Numbered from the stretch's first letter, positions 48,742-60,211 are shown. The stretch is DNA of 64,000 nucleotides from Streptomyces sp. P3 (GCA_016893485.2 JAFEKX020000001.1:7209501-7273500), one strand, 5' to 3'. Made by a program: numbers and translations. The notes: generated by a model from the letters alone, not told the origin.

Positions 48742-49991
48742 TCACCCCTTGCCGGCAGCCGACTGAGCCACATCCAACGCGGCCCCCGGACTCTTCCCCC
48801 GGACAACGCCGACTGCACAGCCGTCCACAACGGCTGCGATATCCCCGGATACTTGACCCCGAGCCCGCCACTGGTCCGCCCCCGCGCAGCGGCAACCGCA
48901 GCCACCCACGGTTTCAACTCCGCGTTCCTGGCCACCTGTTGCGCCTGCACCGAGGCAGTGGGCGCGATATACGTCAACGTCGTATCGGTCGCCAGCAAAC
49001 TGCTCGAACTGGTCAGACACGTCACGATCTTCTTGCTCACGTCATACCGTCCGGCATCCTTCTGCACCGGCACGGTCACGAACTCCCCACCGGTGGGCAC
49101 CGGCGCCGAAACCCCGTTCCGGGCGGGAATGTTGACGACCCCGTACCCGAACCCCGCCTTGTCCGCGTTCCCGAGCTGCCACGTCCCGTTCTCACCGAAC
49201 GCGTAATCCCCGGTGGCGAACTCCTGCCAACTCGTCGTCTGCGTGTTGTTGAGCACGTCCTTGGGCGCATACCCGGAATCCACCCACTGCTTCCACAGAC
49301 CCAACGCGGCGGCCCCCTCGGGAGAGTTGAGCCTGGTGAGATCCCCACCCGCCCCCAGAACCACGGCAGAAACTGAAAACTCCCCTCCTCCGTGTTGATC
49401 GCGGAGAACGTGATCCCCTTCTTGCCCGCCGCCTTGACCTTCTTCAGCGCGGAAGTGAGCGACGCCCAGTCCTTCACGGAGGCGGGATCGACCTGCGCGG
49501 CGGCGAGGATCTTCTTGTTGTAGTAGAGGGCAAGGGTGTTGGCCCCCCACGGGTATCCCGTACGCGGCGCCGTCCAGCGTGCCCGCGCCGATGATGTTCT
49601 TCTGGATCGACGAGGTGTCGAGCCCGAGGTCGCTGGTCTTGTTGAGGATGCCCGCCTCGACCAGTGTGGAGACGACGGGGTTGTCCACCAGCATCACGTC
49701 CGGCGGGTTCCCCTGCTGGGCGGCGAGGAGCGCCTTGTTGCCCAGGTCCGTCGTGTCGTACGCGGTCCGCTTGATGGTCACCCCCGCCTGCGTGCCGCAC
49801 TGCGCGACCCGCTTGCCCCAGTCGGAGGAGGCGTCGAACTGCGGGTAGGGGTCCCAGAAGGCGTAGGTCTTGGAGTCTCCGGAGGACGAGGAGGAACCGG
49901 AGCCCGAGCCGCACGCGGCGACCGAGACGAGCGCGCCGGTCGCGGTGAGCGCGATGAGGAGGGTTCTGCGGGTTCGGCGGGTATTTCGCAC
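48742..49991 (-). CDS. Sugar-binding lipoprotein of the ABC transporter
   Basis: About 416 residues. The lipoprotein signal ALTATGALVSVAACGSGS carries the lipobox cysteine (about residue 27). The mature protein shows YAFWDPYPQFDASSDWGKRV, ALLAAQQGNPPDVMLVDNPV, WASLTSALKKVKAAGKKGIT, SWQEFATGDYAFGENGTWQL and VPTGGEFVTVPVQKDAGRYD, all typical of family-1 extracellular binding proteins. Breaks near 49545 and 49370, and one near the end, were bridged; the corrected C-terminus reads ALDVAQSAAGKG. It is tethered to the membrane and delivers an oligosaccharide to the two permeases. The ligand is probably an arabinose oligomer, inferred from the GH127 gene. Confidence 0.9.
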
Positions 49992-50036
49992 GGGGTGACC
50001 TCGTTGTCAGGTGAACCGAACTGGGAAAAAGGGAGT

Positions 50037-51958
50037 TCAGGAGGTCGGCAGCCAGACGCGCATGCTGCCGTCCTGCCGGTTGGCCCACGCGTGGTAGGGG
50101 ATCGCGGTGAGCTCGACCAAGTCGCCGACCGGTGCGGCTTCGGGTCCGGCGGCCCGGTACGGCCACCAACTCCCGTCCTCCGCAAGGTTCCTGCGGTACC
50201 CGGCGGCGACGACGGTGGTGACCCCGCCGAGCAGATCCGGGCGGTGCTTCACGGCGAGCGGGCGGGTGGGGTCGAGGACGATGTCGTCAAGCCGCCGCCG
50301 GGTACGTCCACTTGCTCCAGGCAGTACACGAGCGGCCCGCGCTCGATCGCCGCACAGCCTCGCACCGCGTCCACCCGAGGATCGGCCGCGGTGAGCCGGG
50401 GTTCGAGCGCCAGCTCCAGGACGACCGAGTCGCCCGGCGCCCAGGCCCGTTCGAGCCGCAGCCAGCCGTCCTCGACCGGCGCGTCCGTCTCGTCGTACGA
50501 CAACTCCGCGACCTGGACCCGGAATTCGCGGCACCACTGCGGGATGCGCAGGGACAGGGTCCACGGCCGGTCGGGAGTGTCCTCGACGGTGAGGGCGATC
50601 GTGCCGTGCCAGGGGTAGTCGGTCTCGGCGCGGACGGACATCCCGCCGTGGGAGTGGCGGCCGGTGGTGAACTGGTGCAACTGCAGGCCCTGTTCGTCGC
50701 CGGACGCGAGGTAGTGCTCCAGGGACGCCAGCAGCCGCATCACGTTCGGCGGGCAGCAGGCGCAGCGGAACCAGCGGGTACGGCGGGCCGACTGGTCGCC
50801 GCCGGGGTCGGTGTGGCCGTCGCGGACCTGGAGCGGGTTGACGTACAGCCAGCGCTCGCCGTCCAGGGAGACCCCGGCCAGGAAGCCGTTGTACAGGGTG
50901 CGTTCGATCAGGTCGGAGTAGCGGGCCTCGCCGGTGAGCAGGGCCATGCGCCAGCTCCACTGGACCGACGCGATGGCCGCGCAGGTCTCGCAGTAGGCGC
51001 GCTCGTTGGGGAGTTCGTACGGGTCGCCGAAGTCCTCCTTGTCGTGGTGGGCGCCGAGACCGCCGGTGAGATGGGTCTTGGCCGCGGTCATCGCCACCCA
51101 CAACCGCTGGGCCGCGGATCGGAGTTGGGGGTCGTCCGTCTCGGTGGCCAGGTCGGCGACGGCCGCCAGCAGATACAACTGCCGTACGGCGTGGCCCTCC
51201 ACGTCCGTGGCCTCGCGCACGGGGACGCGGTCCTGGCAGTAGGCCTCGCCGCCGAGGAGGCCGTGGCCGTGCCGGTCGACGAAGTAGCCGGCCAGGTCGA
51301 GGTGGCGGCGGTCGCCGGTCTCCCGGTACAGCTCGACCAGGGCGGTCTCGATCTCGGGGTGGCCGTCGATGCCGTCGATCGGCCTGCCGCTGCCGGGCGG
51401 TCCGAAGACCAGACCGAGGTGATCGGCGAACTTGACGGCCACGTCGAGGAGTTCGGGGCGCCCTGTGGCCCGGTGGTGTGCCACGGCGGCCTGGATGAGA
51501 TGGCCCGCGCAGTACAACTCGTGGCCCCAGCGCAGGTCCTGGTAGCGGGCGCCGCGCTCCCGCACCTGGAACCAGGTGTTGAGGTAGCCGTCCGGCTGCT
51601 GGGCGGCGGCGACCAGGTCGATGATCCGGTCGACCGCCGACTCCAGTTCCTCGTCGGGCTGTTGGGCCAGCTGCCAGGAGGCGGCCTCCAGCCACTTGTA
51701 GACGTCGGTGTCGACGAACGGGTACGCGCCCTTGAACTCACCCTCGACCGCGCCGGCGGCGACGCGCAGGTTGTGCAGATTGCCCGCGGACTCCAGCAGC
51801 TGGGGGCCCTGGGGAGGGACACCCGGGCGTTGACCTCGCGGCGGCTGTGCCAGAAGCCCGCGTCGACGGCGGTGGTGGCGGGGCGCAGTGCCGCGCGGGC
51901 GGCCGGGCCGAGCCGGACCGGGCCGAGGGAGGACGCGGCGGACGAAATGCGGGGGCAT
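50037..51958 (-). CDS. GH127 beta-L-arabinofuranosidase
   Basis: About 640 residues, no signal peptide, so cytoplasmic. The family motifs are present: NLHNLRVAAG near the start, GHELYCAGHLIQAAVAHH, ERAYCETCAAIASVQWSWRM (Glu and Cys of the zinc site) and RCACCPPNVMRLLASLEHYL (nucleophile Cys and second zinc Cys). GH127 enzymes release L-arabinofuranose from beta-linked sugars such as hydroxyproline glycans. Breaks near 51955 and 51830 and near 50296 were bridged. The ATG at 51956-51958 follows CGGAGAG. It is the first gene of the leftward locus and faces the divergent lacI gene. Confidence 0.9.
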
Positions 51959-51985
51959 GGCTCTCCGGTTCTTCTCAGGAACTCG

Positions 51986-52001
51986 TTTGAGCAATCGTTT
52001 T
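51986..52001. promoter_or_regulatory. Candidate LacI-family operator
   Basis: TTTGAGCAATCGTTTT lies in the 183-bp divergent gap between the GH127 and lacI genes. On the minus strand it reads as AAACGATTGCTCAAACGA, two AAACGA direct repeats, resembling one half of a CG-centred LacI operator. Confidence 0.35.
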
Positions 52002-52141
52002 CCTGCCCGAAAGTAGAGGGAGTCGACGGATCTGGGTCAAGTAGCGCGACCCAGCTTTTTTCACGCCGTACTTGGGCTGCTACTGTCGCCGATGAGGCCG
52101 TCGGCGCCGACGCCTCGTCGGCGAGGGGGAAAGGACCGCCC

Positions 52142-53161
52142 GTGACCTCTGCTTCCCGTTCGCCCTCCGCGGGCCGGGCCAGACTCACCGATGTCGCCGC
52201 GCTCGCGGGCGTCAGCGTGGGCACCGCGTCGAAGGCGCTGAACGGCGCCGGCCGGATGCGGCCCGAGACCCGGCAGCGGGTGCTGGACGCGGTGGAGACC
52301 CTCGGCTTCCGGCCCAACCAGAACGCGCAGAGCCTGCACACCGGCCGGAGTTGGACCGTCGGGCTGATGACCACGGACGGCATAGGGCGGTTCTCCACAC
52401 CGGTGCTGCTGGGCGCCGAGGACGCGCTCGGCGCCGGCAAGATCTCCGTGCTGCTGTGCGACACCCGGGGCGACGCGATCCGCGAGCAGCACCATCTGCG
52501 CAACCTCATGGACCGCCGCGTCGACGGCATCATCGTCACCGGCCGCCGTACCGACCCCCGCCCGCCGCTCACCGGCGTCGACGAGATCCCGGTGGTCTAC
52601 GCGCTGTCCCCGTCCACCGCCCCGGACGACACCTCCGTGGTCTCCGACGACGAGGGCGGCGCCCGTCTCGCCGTAGAACATCTGCTGGCCACCGGGCGCA
52701 CCCGGATCGCGCATGTCACCGGCCCGGCCCACCACGCCGCCGCCCGCGATCGGGCCCGGTTCGCGGGTGACCAGTTGAGGGGTGCCGGGCTCGAACTCGC
52801 CACCGGGCGCGTCCACTTCGGCGAGTGGAGCGAGGCCTGGGGTCGCCGCGCGGCCGACGCGGTCCTGCGTACGGCACCCGACACGGACGCCTTCTTCTGC
52901 GGCAACGACCAGATCGCGCGCGGTGTGACGGACGCGCTGCGCGAACGCGGGGTGGGCGTCCCCGCCGACATCGCGGTGGTCGGCTACGACAACTGGGACA
53001 CCATGGCCCTGGCCAGCCGCCCGCCCCTCACCACGATCGACATGAGCCTCGCCGAGATCGGCCGGATCGCGGCCCTACGGCTCCTGGAGGCGATCGACGA
53101 CGACCTCGCGCCCGGACGGCACACCGTGCCGTGCCGACTGGTGGTGCGGGAGTCCAGCTGA
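52142..53161 (+). CDS. LacI-family transcriptional regulator
   Basis: 339 residues, intact. The helix-turn-helix and hinge are ARLTDVAALAGVSVGTASKA, LNGAGRMRPETRQRVLDAV and GFRPNQNAQSLHTGRSWTVG. The periplasmic-binding-like domain shows VLLCDTRGDAIREQHHLRNL, RRVDGIIVTGRRTD, FFCGNDQIARGVTDALRERG, IAVVGYDNWDTMALASRPPL and the end PCRLVVRESS. It most likely represses the divergent GH127-transport-glycosidase genes until an arabinose sugar binds. A GTG start is used. Confidence 0.93.
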   Translation: MTSASRSPSAGRARLTDVAALAGVSVGTASKALNGAGRMRPETRQRVLDAVETLGFRPNQNAQSLHTGRSWTVGLMTTDGIGRFSTPVLLGAEDALGAGKISVLLCDTRGDAIREQHHLRNLMDRRVDGIIVTGRRTDPRPPLTGVDEIPVVYALSPSTAPDDTSVVSDDEGGARLAVEHLLATGRTRIAHVTGPAHHAAARDRARFAGDQLRGAGLELATGRVHFGEWSEAWGRRAADAVLRTAPDTDAFFCGNDQIARGVTDALRERGVGVPADIAVVGYDNWDTMALASRPPLTTIDMSLAEIGRIAALRLLEAIDDDLAPGRHTVPCRLVVRESS

Positions 53162-53167
53162 GCCGCG

Positions 53168-53655
53168 TCAGTTGACGGTGAGATCGGGCAACAGGGCGCG
53201 CATGGCGTCGTGTTGGGCCGGTCCGACGAACCGGCCGAGGGCGTGCTTGACCGTCTCGGAGAGCGTCCCTGACGCCTCCTTCAACAGCTCGCGCGCCTTC
53301 TCCGTGAGGGCCACCTCGACCCCGCGCTTGTCCCCGCACACCGACTTCCGGGTGACGAGGCCCGCGTGCTGGAGACACGCGATCTGATACGTCAGCCGGG
53401 TCTTCGGGCGGCCCAGCAGCTCGGCGATCCGGGTCATACGCAGCCCTGCGGGGCCTCGGCGAGCAGGCACAGCACCAGGAACTCGTCGTGCGAGACATCG
53501 AGGCTGCCCTTCACCGCCGACCGCAGCTCCTGCTCCACCGCACCCGTCGCCGCCAGCAGCAGCATCCATGCGCGCAGCTCGGGCGGCAGCAGCCCGTCGC
53601 CCCGCAGGGAGGGACATTCGGGCTGGTCGGCAGGGTGCTCCACAAGGTCGGCCAT
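53168..53655 (-). CDS. MarR-family transcriptional regulator
   Basis: About 163 residues. LLPPELRAWMLLLAATGAVE, LDVSHDEFLVLCLLAEAP and, after a break near 53440, RMTRIAELLGRPKTRLTYQI and KSVCGDKRGVEVALTEKARE (wing). It ends MRALLPDLTVN. The ATG at 53653-53655 follows TAGACT by 7 nt, so it is probably leaderless. It is divergent from a YceI gene, and three palindromic sites lie between them. Its cysteine in the wing might give redox control, which is speculation. Confidence 0.88.
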
Positions 53656-53662
53656 GGCGTCG

Positions 53663-53668
53663 AGTCTA
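53663..53668 (-). promoter_or_regulatory. Leaderless -10 box of the MarR gene
   Basis: Read on the minus strand, TAGACT stands 7 nt before the ATG at 53655. Confidence 0.55.
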
Positions 53669-53674
53669 CCCGTA

Positions 53675-53746
53675 GTCCAATTTTGGAGCAGTCTGTTGTC
53701 CAGATTTGGATAATGGGCTAGCGTGAGGCTCATTCAAATTTGGACT
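53675..53746. promoter_or_regulatory. Three MarR operator-like palindromes
   Basis: GTCCAATTTTGGAG (53675-53688), GTCCAGATTTGGAT (53698-53711) and TTCAAATTTGGACT (53733-53746) all fit GTCCAAATTTGGAC. They occupy the whole divergent MarR/YceI promoter region. Confidence 0.75.
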
Positions 53747-53770
53747 ACCGGAAAACCAGTGGGAGAGATC

Positions 53771-54284
53771 ATGACCGTCGCCGTCGAAACCGGTGTGTGG
53801 CAGCTGGACCAGACCGCCTCCACCGTGGGCATCAGCCACAAGACGATGTGGGGCCTGGTCAATGTGAAGGGCACCTTCGGCACCCTCAGCGGTCAGGGCG
53901 AGGTCCGGGGCGACGGCTCCGCGATCGGCACGGTGACCCTGGACGCGGCCTCCTGGACACCAAGAACGCGAAGCGCGACAAGCATCTGCGGTCCGCCGAC
54001 CTGTTCGACACCGACAAGTTCCCGGAGATCACCTTCGCGGCGCGCAGCGCGGAACTCCGCGACGGCGACACCGTGCACGTCGTCGGCCAGCTGACCGTCC
54101 ACGGCATCAGCCGCCCCAGACCTTCACCGCCCGTCTCAAGGACGCGACCGCCGAGGCGCTCACCCTGGACACCGAGTTCACCGTGGACCGCGACCAGTTC
54201 GGCCTCGGCTGGAACCAGCTGGGCATGCTCCGCGGCCTGACCACCGTCACCGCCACGCTCCGCTTCGTGCGTACGGGCGCCTGA
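53771..54284 (+). CDS. YceI-family protein
   Basis: About 171 residues with the lipocalin-like YceI fold. Segments are GVWQLDQTASTVGISHKTMW, GLVNVKGTFGTLSGQGEVRG, KNAKRDKHLRSADLFDTDKF (the HLRSxDFFD motif), PEITFAARSAEL, QLTVHGISRP, EFTVDRDQFGLGWNQLGML and the end TATLRFVRTGA. There is no signal peptide. YceI proteins bind polyisoprenoid-type lipids and respond to stress. Breaks near 53945 and 54117 were bridged. It is the likely target of the divergent MarR regulator. Confidence 0.9.
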
Positions 54285-54291
54285 CGAACCG

Positions 54292-56023
54292 TCAGCCAGT
54301 CGGCCGCAGCCGGAGGTCCGAGCTGGACAGCGTCTGCGGGGTGGCGGTGAAGGCCCGCACCCGGATCCGGATGTTCTTGTGGGGCAGCGTGAACGCCCCG
54401 TTGGGCGGCCGGAGTTCGATGGTCTCCGTGCTGTGCGCGGGCAGCGTCGCCGGGCCGCTCACCTGGGACCAGTATCTGCTCATGCCCTGACCCGTGGTGA
54501 GCGTGTAGTGCGGGGTGAGTGCGTCGCCGGACGAGTTGGTCACCCTGAGGGTCAGCCGGGTCACCACGGTGGGCAACGCCCGCCGCACACCGGTGAGTTG
54601 CATGGCCATCGGCGGAGCGCCCGTCGCCGCCACGGCGGCGCTCGCCAGCGCGGGCGTGACCAGCAGCACGGCCGCCGCGACCCGGGCCTGCCTGCGGTGC
54701 GGGCCGGACAGCAGCCGGGGCGCGGCTGCTGCCGCCGTACGGAACTCGGCGATCGGCGCGGTCACCGCCGACGCCAGCCACAACGGCGTCATCAGCAGGT
54801 AGTAGCCGTCCTGCGAACGCGTCGCCAGATAGAAGGCGCACCACGGCAGCACGGTCGCCGCGGGCCCCAACCGCCGTACGAACAGCACGAACACGGCCAG
54901 CAGGCCCGCCGCGAGCAGCATGCTCGCGTGGGAGTACCAGTCGAGCCGGTCGCTGCCGTCCGTGAAGTACAGGGAGATGTCCACCAGGCCCTGGCCGCAC
55001 CACCACCGCGCCCTGCGTCAGCGGCAGCGCGATGCCCCGCAGCCAGGTGCCCGGCTCGTGCACGATGAAGTACGTGTTGATCAGCAGCCATACGGTGACG
55101 GCGACCCCGGCGATCCGCAGCAGCACCAACGCGGCCTGCCGGGCGCCCAGTTCACCGCGCCGCACCGCGTAGATCCCGGCGAGCAGGAACGGCGTGAGGA
55201 ACCAGGGGAGTTGCTGCGCCGCGCAGGCCGCCCCCAGGCACGCGGCCTGGGCGAGCCCGGCACGGCCGAGCCGGCCGCCGCTGCCGATCCGGGGCCAGCG
55301 GACCACCACCGGCACCAGCAACGCCAGCGCGAGCACGGCGGGATAGCCCTGACGGCCGTAGGTCGGCAGCAGCCCGAGACCCAGGCACGCCATGGTGGCC
55401 GCCGACCGCCACTGCGTCGGCAGCAGCCGCCACATGAGGACCGCCGCCGCGATCAGCGCGCCGGTCGCGACCGCCGTCGCGGGGGCGCCGTCGTGGCCGA
55501 TCCACAGCAGGGGCGCCGTCAGCAGCGTCTCCAGCGGGGGATAGCCGTAGGTGTAGTCGTAGCCGCCGGTCACCGTCGGGGTCAGCGCGACGCCGTGGCT
55601 GGGGTGGAAGAGCCACGGCCAGGGCTGACCGTAGATCGGGTGTCCGGCGACGAGTTCCCTGGCGGCCTGGGTGGTGAGGACCGCCTCGTCGCCGCCGGTG
55701 TGGAACACCGACCACGCGGACAGGGCCAGCAGGACCGCGGTCACCAGCACCACGAGGTCGATCCGGGCCAGCGACCGCGCCTGGCGGACCACCAGCGTCA
55801 GCACCCCGCACACCAGGATCGAGGCGTAGCAGAGGCACACGACCGCAGCCACGACGAGCCGGTGACTCGCGGCCTGCGTCCACACCGAGCGGACGCCGAT
55901 GAAGAGACTGATGTCGGCGAGCAGAGTGAGGATGCGGTGCCACTGCGCGGGAGGTTCCGGGGCGGACACCGCCGACTGTGTCCGCCGACCGGGTGTCACC
56001 TGTTGCGTTTCTGCCAAGTGCAC
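54292..56023 (-). CDS. Multi-pass membrane protein of the GT-C glycosyltransferase type
   Basis: About 577 residues with at least 12 helices. A GT-C-like extracellular loop with acidic residues (FHTGGDEAVLTTQAARELV, HPIYGQPWPW, TVTGGYDYTYGYPPLETLL) lies between helices 3 and 4, followed by RQGYPAVLALALLVPVVVRW. A soluble, beta-rich C-terminal domain (ALTPHYTLTTGQGMSRYWSQ, ETIELRPPNGAFTLPHKNIR) closes the protein. This layout is seen in actinobacterial mannosyl/arabinosyl-transferase-like proteins; the donor lipid and acceptor are unknown. One break near 55000 was bridged. GTG 56023, with TAGCGT 8 nt upstream, is taken as the start. Confidence 0.7.
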
Positions 56024-56167
56024 AAGAGGGGACGCTAATCCCGGCCGGTGAGCGGTGTGTCGGCAATCGAGAAGATTCCGGTGTGAGACCGGTAAGAACC
56101 CCTCGTCATGGCCTAAATGGGGCAAACTCGAACGGCTTTGTTCAAGTGGCCGTGGCCATCAGTTCAT

Positions 56168-59100
56168 TCAGTAAACATCGCGCACATACCGCTTCGCCGC
56201 CGTCAGTTGCTTCACGTACGCCCCCGCCTCGCCCTCGTCCATCCCGCCGTGCGCGACCACGATGTCCCGCAGCGCACGGTCCACGTCCTTCGCCATCCGC
56301 GAGGCGTCCCCGCACACGTAGAAATGCGCACCCTCCCGCAACCAGCGCCACACCTCGGCCCCGTGCTCCCGCAACCGGTCCTGCACATACACCTTCGCGC
56401 GCTGGTCACGGGAGAACGCCGTGTCGAGCCGCGCGAGCGCCCCTCCTCCAACAGCCCCGTCAGCTCCGCCTCGTAGAAGAAGTCCGTCGTCCGATGCTGC
56501 TCCCCGAAGAACAGCCAGTTCGGCCCGGCATGCCCGAGCGCCCGCCGCTCGTGCAGGAACCCGAGGAACGGCGCGACGCCGGTGCCGGGTCCGACCATCA
56601 CCATCGGGGTCGCGGGATCGGCGGGCGGCCGGAAGTGCGGGGACCGTCGCACGAACACCGGGACTTCGGTCCCCGCCTCCGTGTCAGCCAGAAACGTCGA
56701 GCAAACCCCGCCGCGCGGACGCCCGTTGAGACTCTCGTACCGCACCACCGACACCGTCAGCGAGACACGGTGCTGATCGACGAGCGGGCTGGAGGAGATC
56801 GAGTACAGCCGGGGCTGAAGCCGCTTGAGGACTCCGGCCCACTCCTCGGCCCCTGCCGTCACCGGATACTCGGCGAGCACGTCGACCAGCTGCCGTCCCC
56901 AACTCCACCGCGCCAGACCGTCCTTGTTGTCCGGCCGCAGCAGCCTCCGCAACTCCCGGTCGTCGCGGGTGCGTTCGGCTACGAAGCGGAGCAGGTCCGG
57001 GGTGATACGGGTGATGTCCAGGTGCTGGTGGATTGCCTCGGCGAAGGTCAACCCTCCAACACCGCTCAGTTCTACGACGGTTGAGGCATCGACGCCGGAA
57101 ATGGTGAGCCATTCGTCCACCAGGGCGAGGGAGTTGACCGGCCGGACGCCGAAAGCGTCACCGGTCTCGTACGTCAGGTCGGTGCCGCGGGTGTCGAAGG
57201 TGAAGCGGCGGACCTCCTTGGCCGCGCCGGGGCGGCTCAGCAGACGGTTGCCGACGAGCCGGGCGGTGGTGGGACTCGGGGTGAGCTCAGGGGCGCGGGG
57301 TGGTGACGTGGGGGCGCTTTCGGTGCCCAGCGCCGTGAGCACCTGCCCCAGCCACGCGTCCGCCGACGGCTCGAAGTCCGGCTCGCAGTCCGTGCGCGGG
57401 GTCAGCCGCACCCCGCCCAACTCGCCGAGCCGGGCGTCCAGTCGACGTCCGTGCCCACAGAAGTCGTCGTACGACGAGTCGCCCAGGGCGAGCACCGCGA
57501 ACCGCACTCCGTCCAGCCGGGGCGCCTGTTCACCGGCGAGCGTGTCCCAGAAGCCGGAGCCGTTGTCGGGGGCGTCGCCGTCGCCGAACGTGCTGGTGAC
57601 GAAGAGGAGATCGGCGCCGGCCGGGAGCGTGCCGGGGTCGGCCTGGTCCATGCCGACCAGCGTCGCCCGGTGCCCGGCCGAGCCGAGCCGTTCGGCGGTG
57701 GCCGCCGCCAACTCCTCGGCGGTGCCGGTCTGCGAGGCCCACAGGACGACGATCTGCCGGGCGGGGGCGGCTGTTGTCGTGGGGAGCGGGGGTCGACCTT
57801 GAGTACATCCCGGCCAGCACGCCGTTGACCCACAGCGCGTGCTCGGTGCTGAACGGCGCATCCGGCGGGAGGGTGGGCACACCCGGGGCGCCGGATTCGA
57901 TGCCCGCGAGGAAGCCGGTCAGGTAAAGGCGTTCCTGGGCGGTGAGGACGGGTGGCGGGGTCGGGCCGAGGCCGAAGGGACTCGCGTCCGGGGTGACGGT
58001 GTGCGGAACAACTGCCCTTTGGGAGGGCGCTGTTGATGCCGGTACCGGTGTGGGCGCCCCTTTCGTCAACGACACCGCGCACACCTTGAACTCCGGCTGG
58101 AACGACACCGGGTCCACCGCATCGCTCGTCACCGCGTTGACGCTCAGGTACTCGCCGAAGAGGTCGTTCCAGTGGAACGGTGCGAAACAGCCCCGGGCCG
58201 CACCCGGTCGGTCACCACGGCGGGCAGCACCGCCCGCCCGCGCCGGGACGCGACCTCCACCGAGTCGCCCTCCGCGATCCCCAACTTCCCTGCGTCCAGC
58301 GGATGCAGCTCGACGAAGGGCCCGGGGTTCAGCTTGTTGAGCTTGGGGACCCTGCCCGTCTTCGTGAGCGTGTGCCACTGGTGCTGGAGCCGTCCGGTGT
58401 TCAGTACGAACGGGTAGTCGTCGTCGGGCAGTTCGGCGGCGGGCATATGAGGGCGGGCATGAAACACCGCGCGCCCGCCGGGAGTCGGGAAGCGCGGTTC
58501 GCCTCCGCCGATGTACCGGATGGGGTTGCGGTCGGGTCCGGTCTCCTCCGCCGCCGGCCACTGCACCGGGGTGGACCGCAGCCGCTCGTATGTCACCCCG
58601 CGCAGGTCCCAGCCGGTCACCGGGTTCCAGAACTGCCGCAGCTCCTCGAAGACCTGCTCGGCGCTGTCGTAGGAGAAGCCCTTCTCGTAGCCCATCGCGC
58701 GGGCGACGGACGCGATGATCCGCCAGTCGGGGAGTGCCTCGCCGGGTGGGGGACGGCGGGGCGGGCGAGGGTGAGGGTGCGTTCGCTGTTGACGAGGACG
58801 CCCTCGGACTCGGTCCACAGCGCGCCGGGGAGGACGACATCGGCGTAGGCGTTCGTCTCGGTGTCGGCGAAGACGTCCTGGGTGACGACGAACTCGGCCG
58901 CCTCCAACCCCTCGATGACGGTACGGCGGTTGGCGACCGAGGCGACCGGGTTGGTGCAGATGATCCAGCAGGCCTTGATGTCGCCGTCGGCCATCTTCCG
59001 GAACAGCTCGACCGTGCCCCGGCCGACGCCGTCCGCGCGGATCGTGCCGGGAGGCAGGCCCCACAGGTCCTCGGTGAACTCCCGTTCCGCGTCGACCAGT

Positions 59101-60188
59101 ACGGATCGCTGGCCCGGCAAGCCCGGTCCCATGTAGCCCATTTCGCGACCGCCCATCGCGTTCGGCTGGCCGGTGAGGGAGAACGGGCCGCTGCCGGGGC
59201 GGCAGATCGCGCCGGTCGCGAGATGCAGGTTGATGAGGGCGTTGGTGTTCCAGGTGCCGTGCGTCGACTGGTTGAGGCCCATCGTCCAGCAGCTCATCCA
59301 CTCGCCCGCCTCGCCGATCAACCCGGCCGCCGTACGGATGTCGTCCTCGGCGAGACCGGTGAGGGCGGCGACGGTGTCCGGCGCGTAGTCGGCGAGGAAG
59401 TCGGGCAGCGCCTCCCAGCCCTCGGTGTGCGCGGCGATGAACTCCCGGTCGGTGTGGCCGTTGTCGTGCAGCAGCCTCAACAGGCCGTTGAGCAGGGCGA
59501 GATCGGTGCCCGGCGCGATCTGCAGGAAGAGGTCAGCCTTCGCCGCCGTGGCCGTCCGGCGCGGGTCGACGACGATCAGCTTGGCGCCCGCCTTGACCCG
59601 TTCCATCATCCGCAGGAAGAGGATCGGATGGCAGTCGGCCATGTTGGAGCCGATGACCAGGAACACGTCCGCGCGCTCGAAGTCGTCGTACGACCCCGGC
59701 GGCCCGTCCGCGCCCAGCGACGACTTGTAACCGGCGCCCGCACTCGCCATGCACAGCCGGGAGTTGGACTCGATCTGGTTCGTCCGGACGAACCCCTTGG
59801 CCAGCTTGTTCGCCAAGTACTGCGCCTCCAGGCTCATTTGACCCGAGACGTAGAAGGCGACCGCGTCCGGCCCGTGCTCGTCGACGATCTGCCGGAGCCG
59901 CCGCGCAGTCTCCGCGATGGCGTCGGCCACGGGTGCCGGCACCGGCTCCGCGCCCCGCTCGTCCCGCATCAGGGCCCCTGCCAACCGGCCCGGTGCGGCC
60001 AGCATGTCGGCCGTGGTCGCGCCCTTGGTGCAGAGCCGCCCCGCGTTCGCCGGGTGCGCCTTGTCGCCGGACGCCCTGAGCACCGTAGGACCGCCGTCCG
60101 GGCCCGCGCCGATGTCGAGCAGCATGCCGCAGCCCACCCCGCAGTACGAGCAGACCGTCCGTACCTGCCGTGCCGGGGTCGTCGTCAT
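56168..60188 (-). CDS. Fused assimilatory nitrate reductase / flavodoxin-FAD-NADPH reductase
   Basis: A single gene of about 1340 residues once four breaks (58755, 58190, 57790 and 56440) are bridged. Residues 1-700 are a molybdopterin oxidoreductase: CSYCGVGCGM with a following Cys in AGRLCTKG for the [4Fe-4S] cluster, IESNSRLCMASAGAGYKSSL, GSNMADCHPILFLRMMERV, MGLNQSTHGTWNTNALINLH, VLNTGRLQHQWHTLTKTGRV and FAPFHWNDLFGEYLSVNAVT. After a linker, a flavodoxin domain (VVLWASQTGTAEELAAATAE) joins a CysJ-type FAD/NADPH module (RLYSISSSPLVDQHRVSLTV, GGVCSTFLADTEAG, MVMVGPGTGVAPFLGFLHER, FYVCGDASRMAKDVDRAL). Electrons should pass NADPH-FAD-FMN-FeS-Mo to nitrate. A GlnR-like site lies upstream. Confidence 0.88.
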
Positions 60189-60211
60189 GGCGTCGACCGT
60201 ACGAATTGCCC

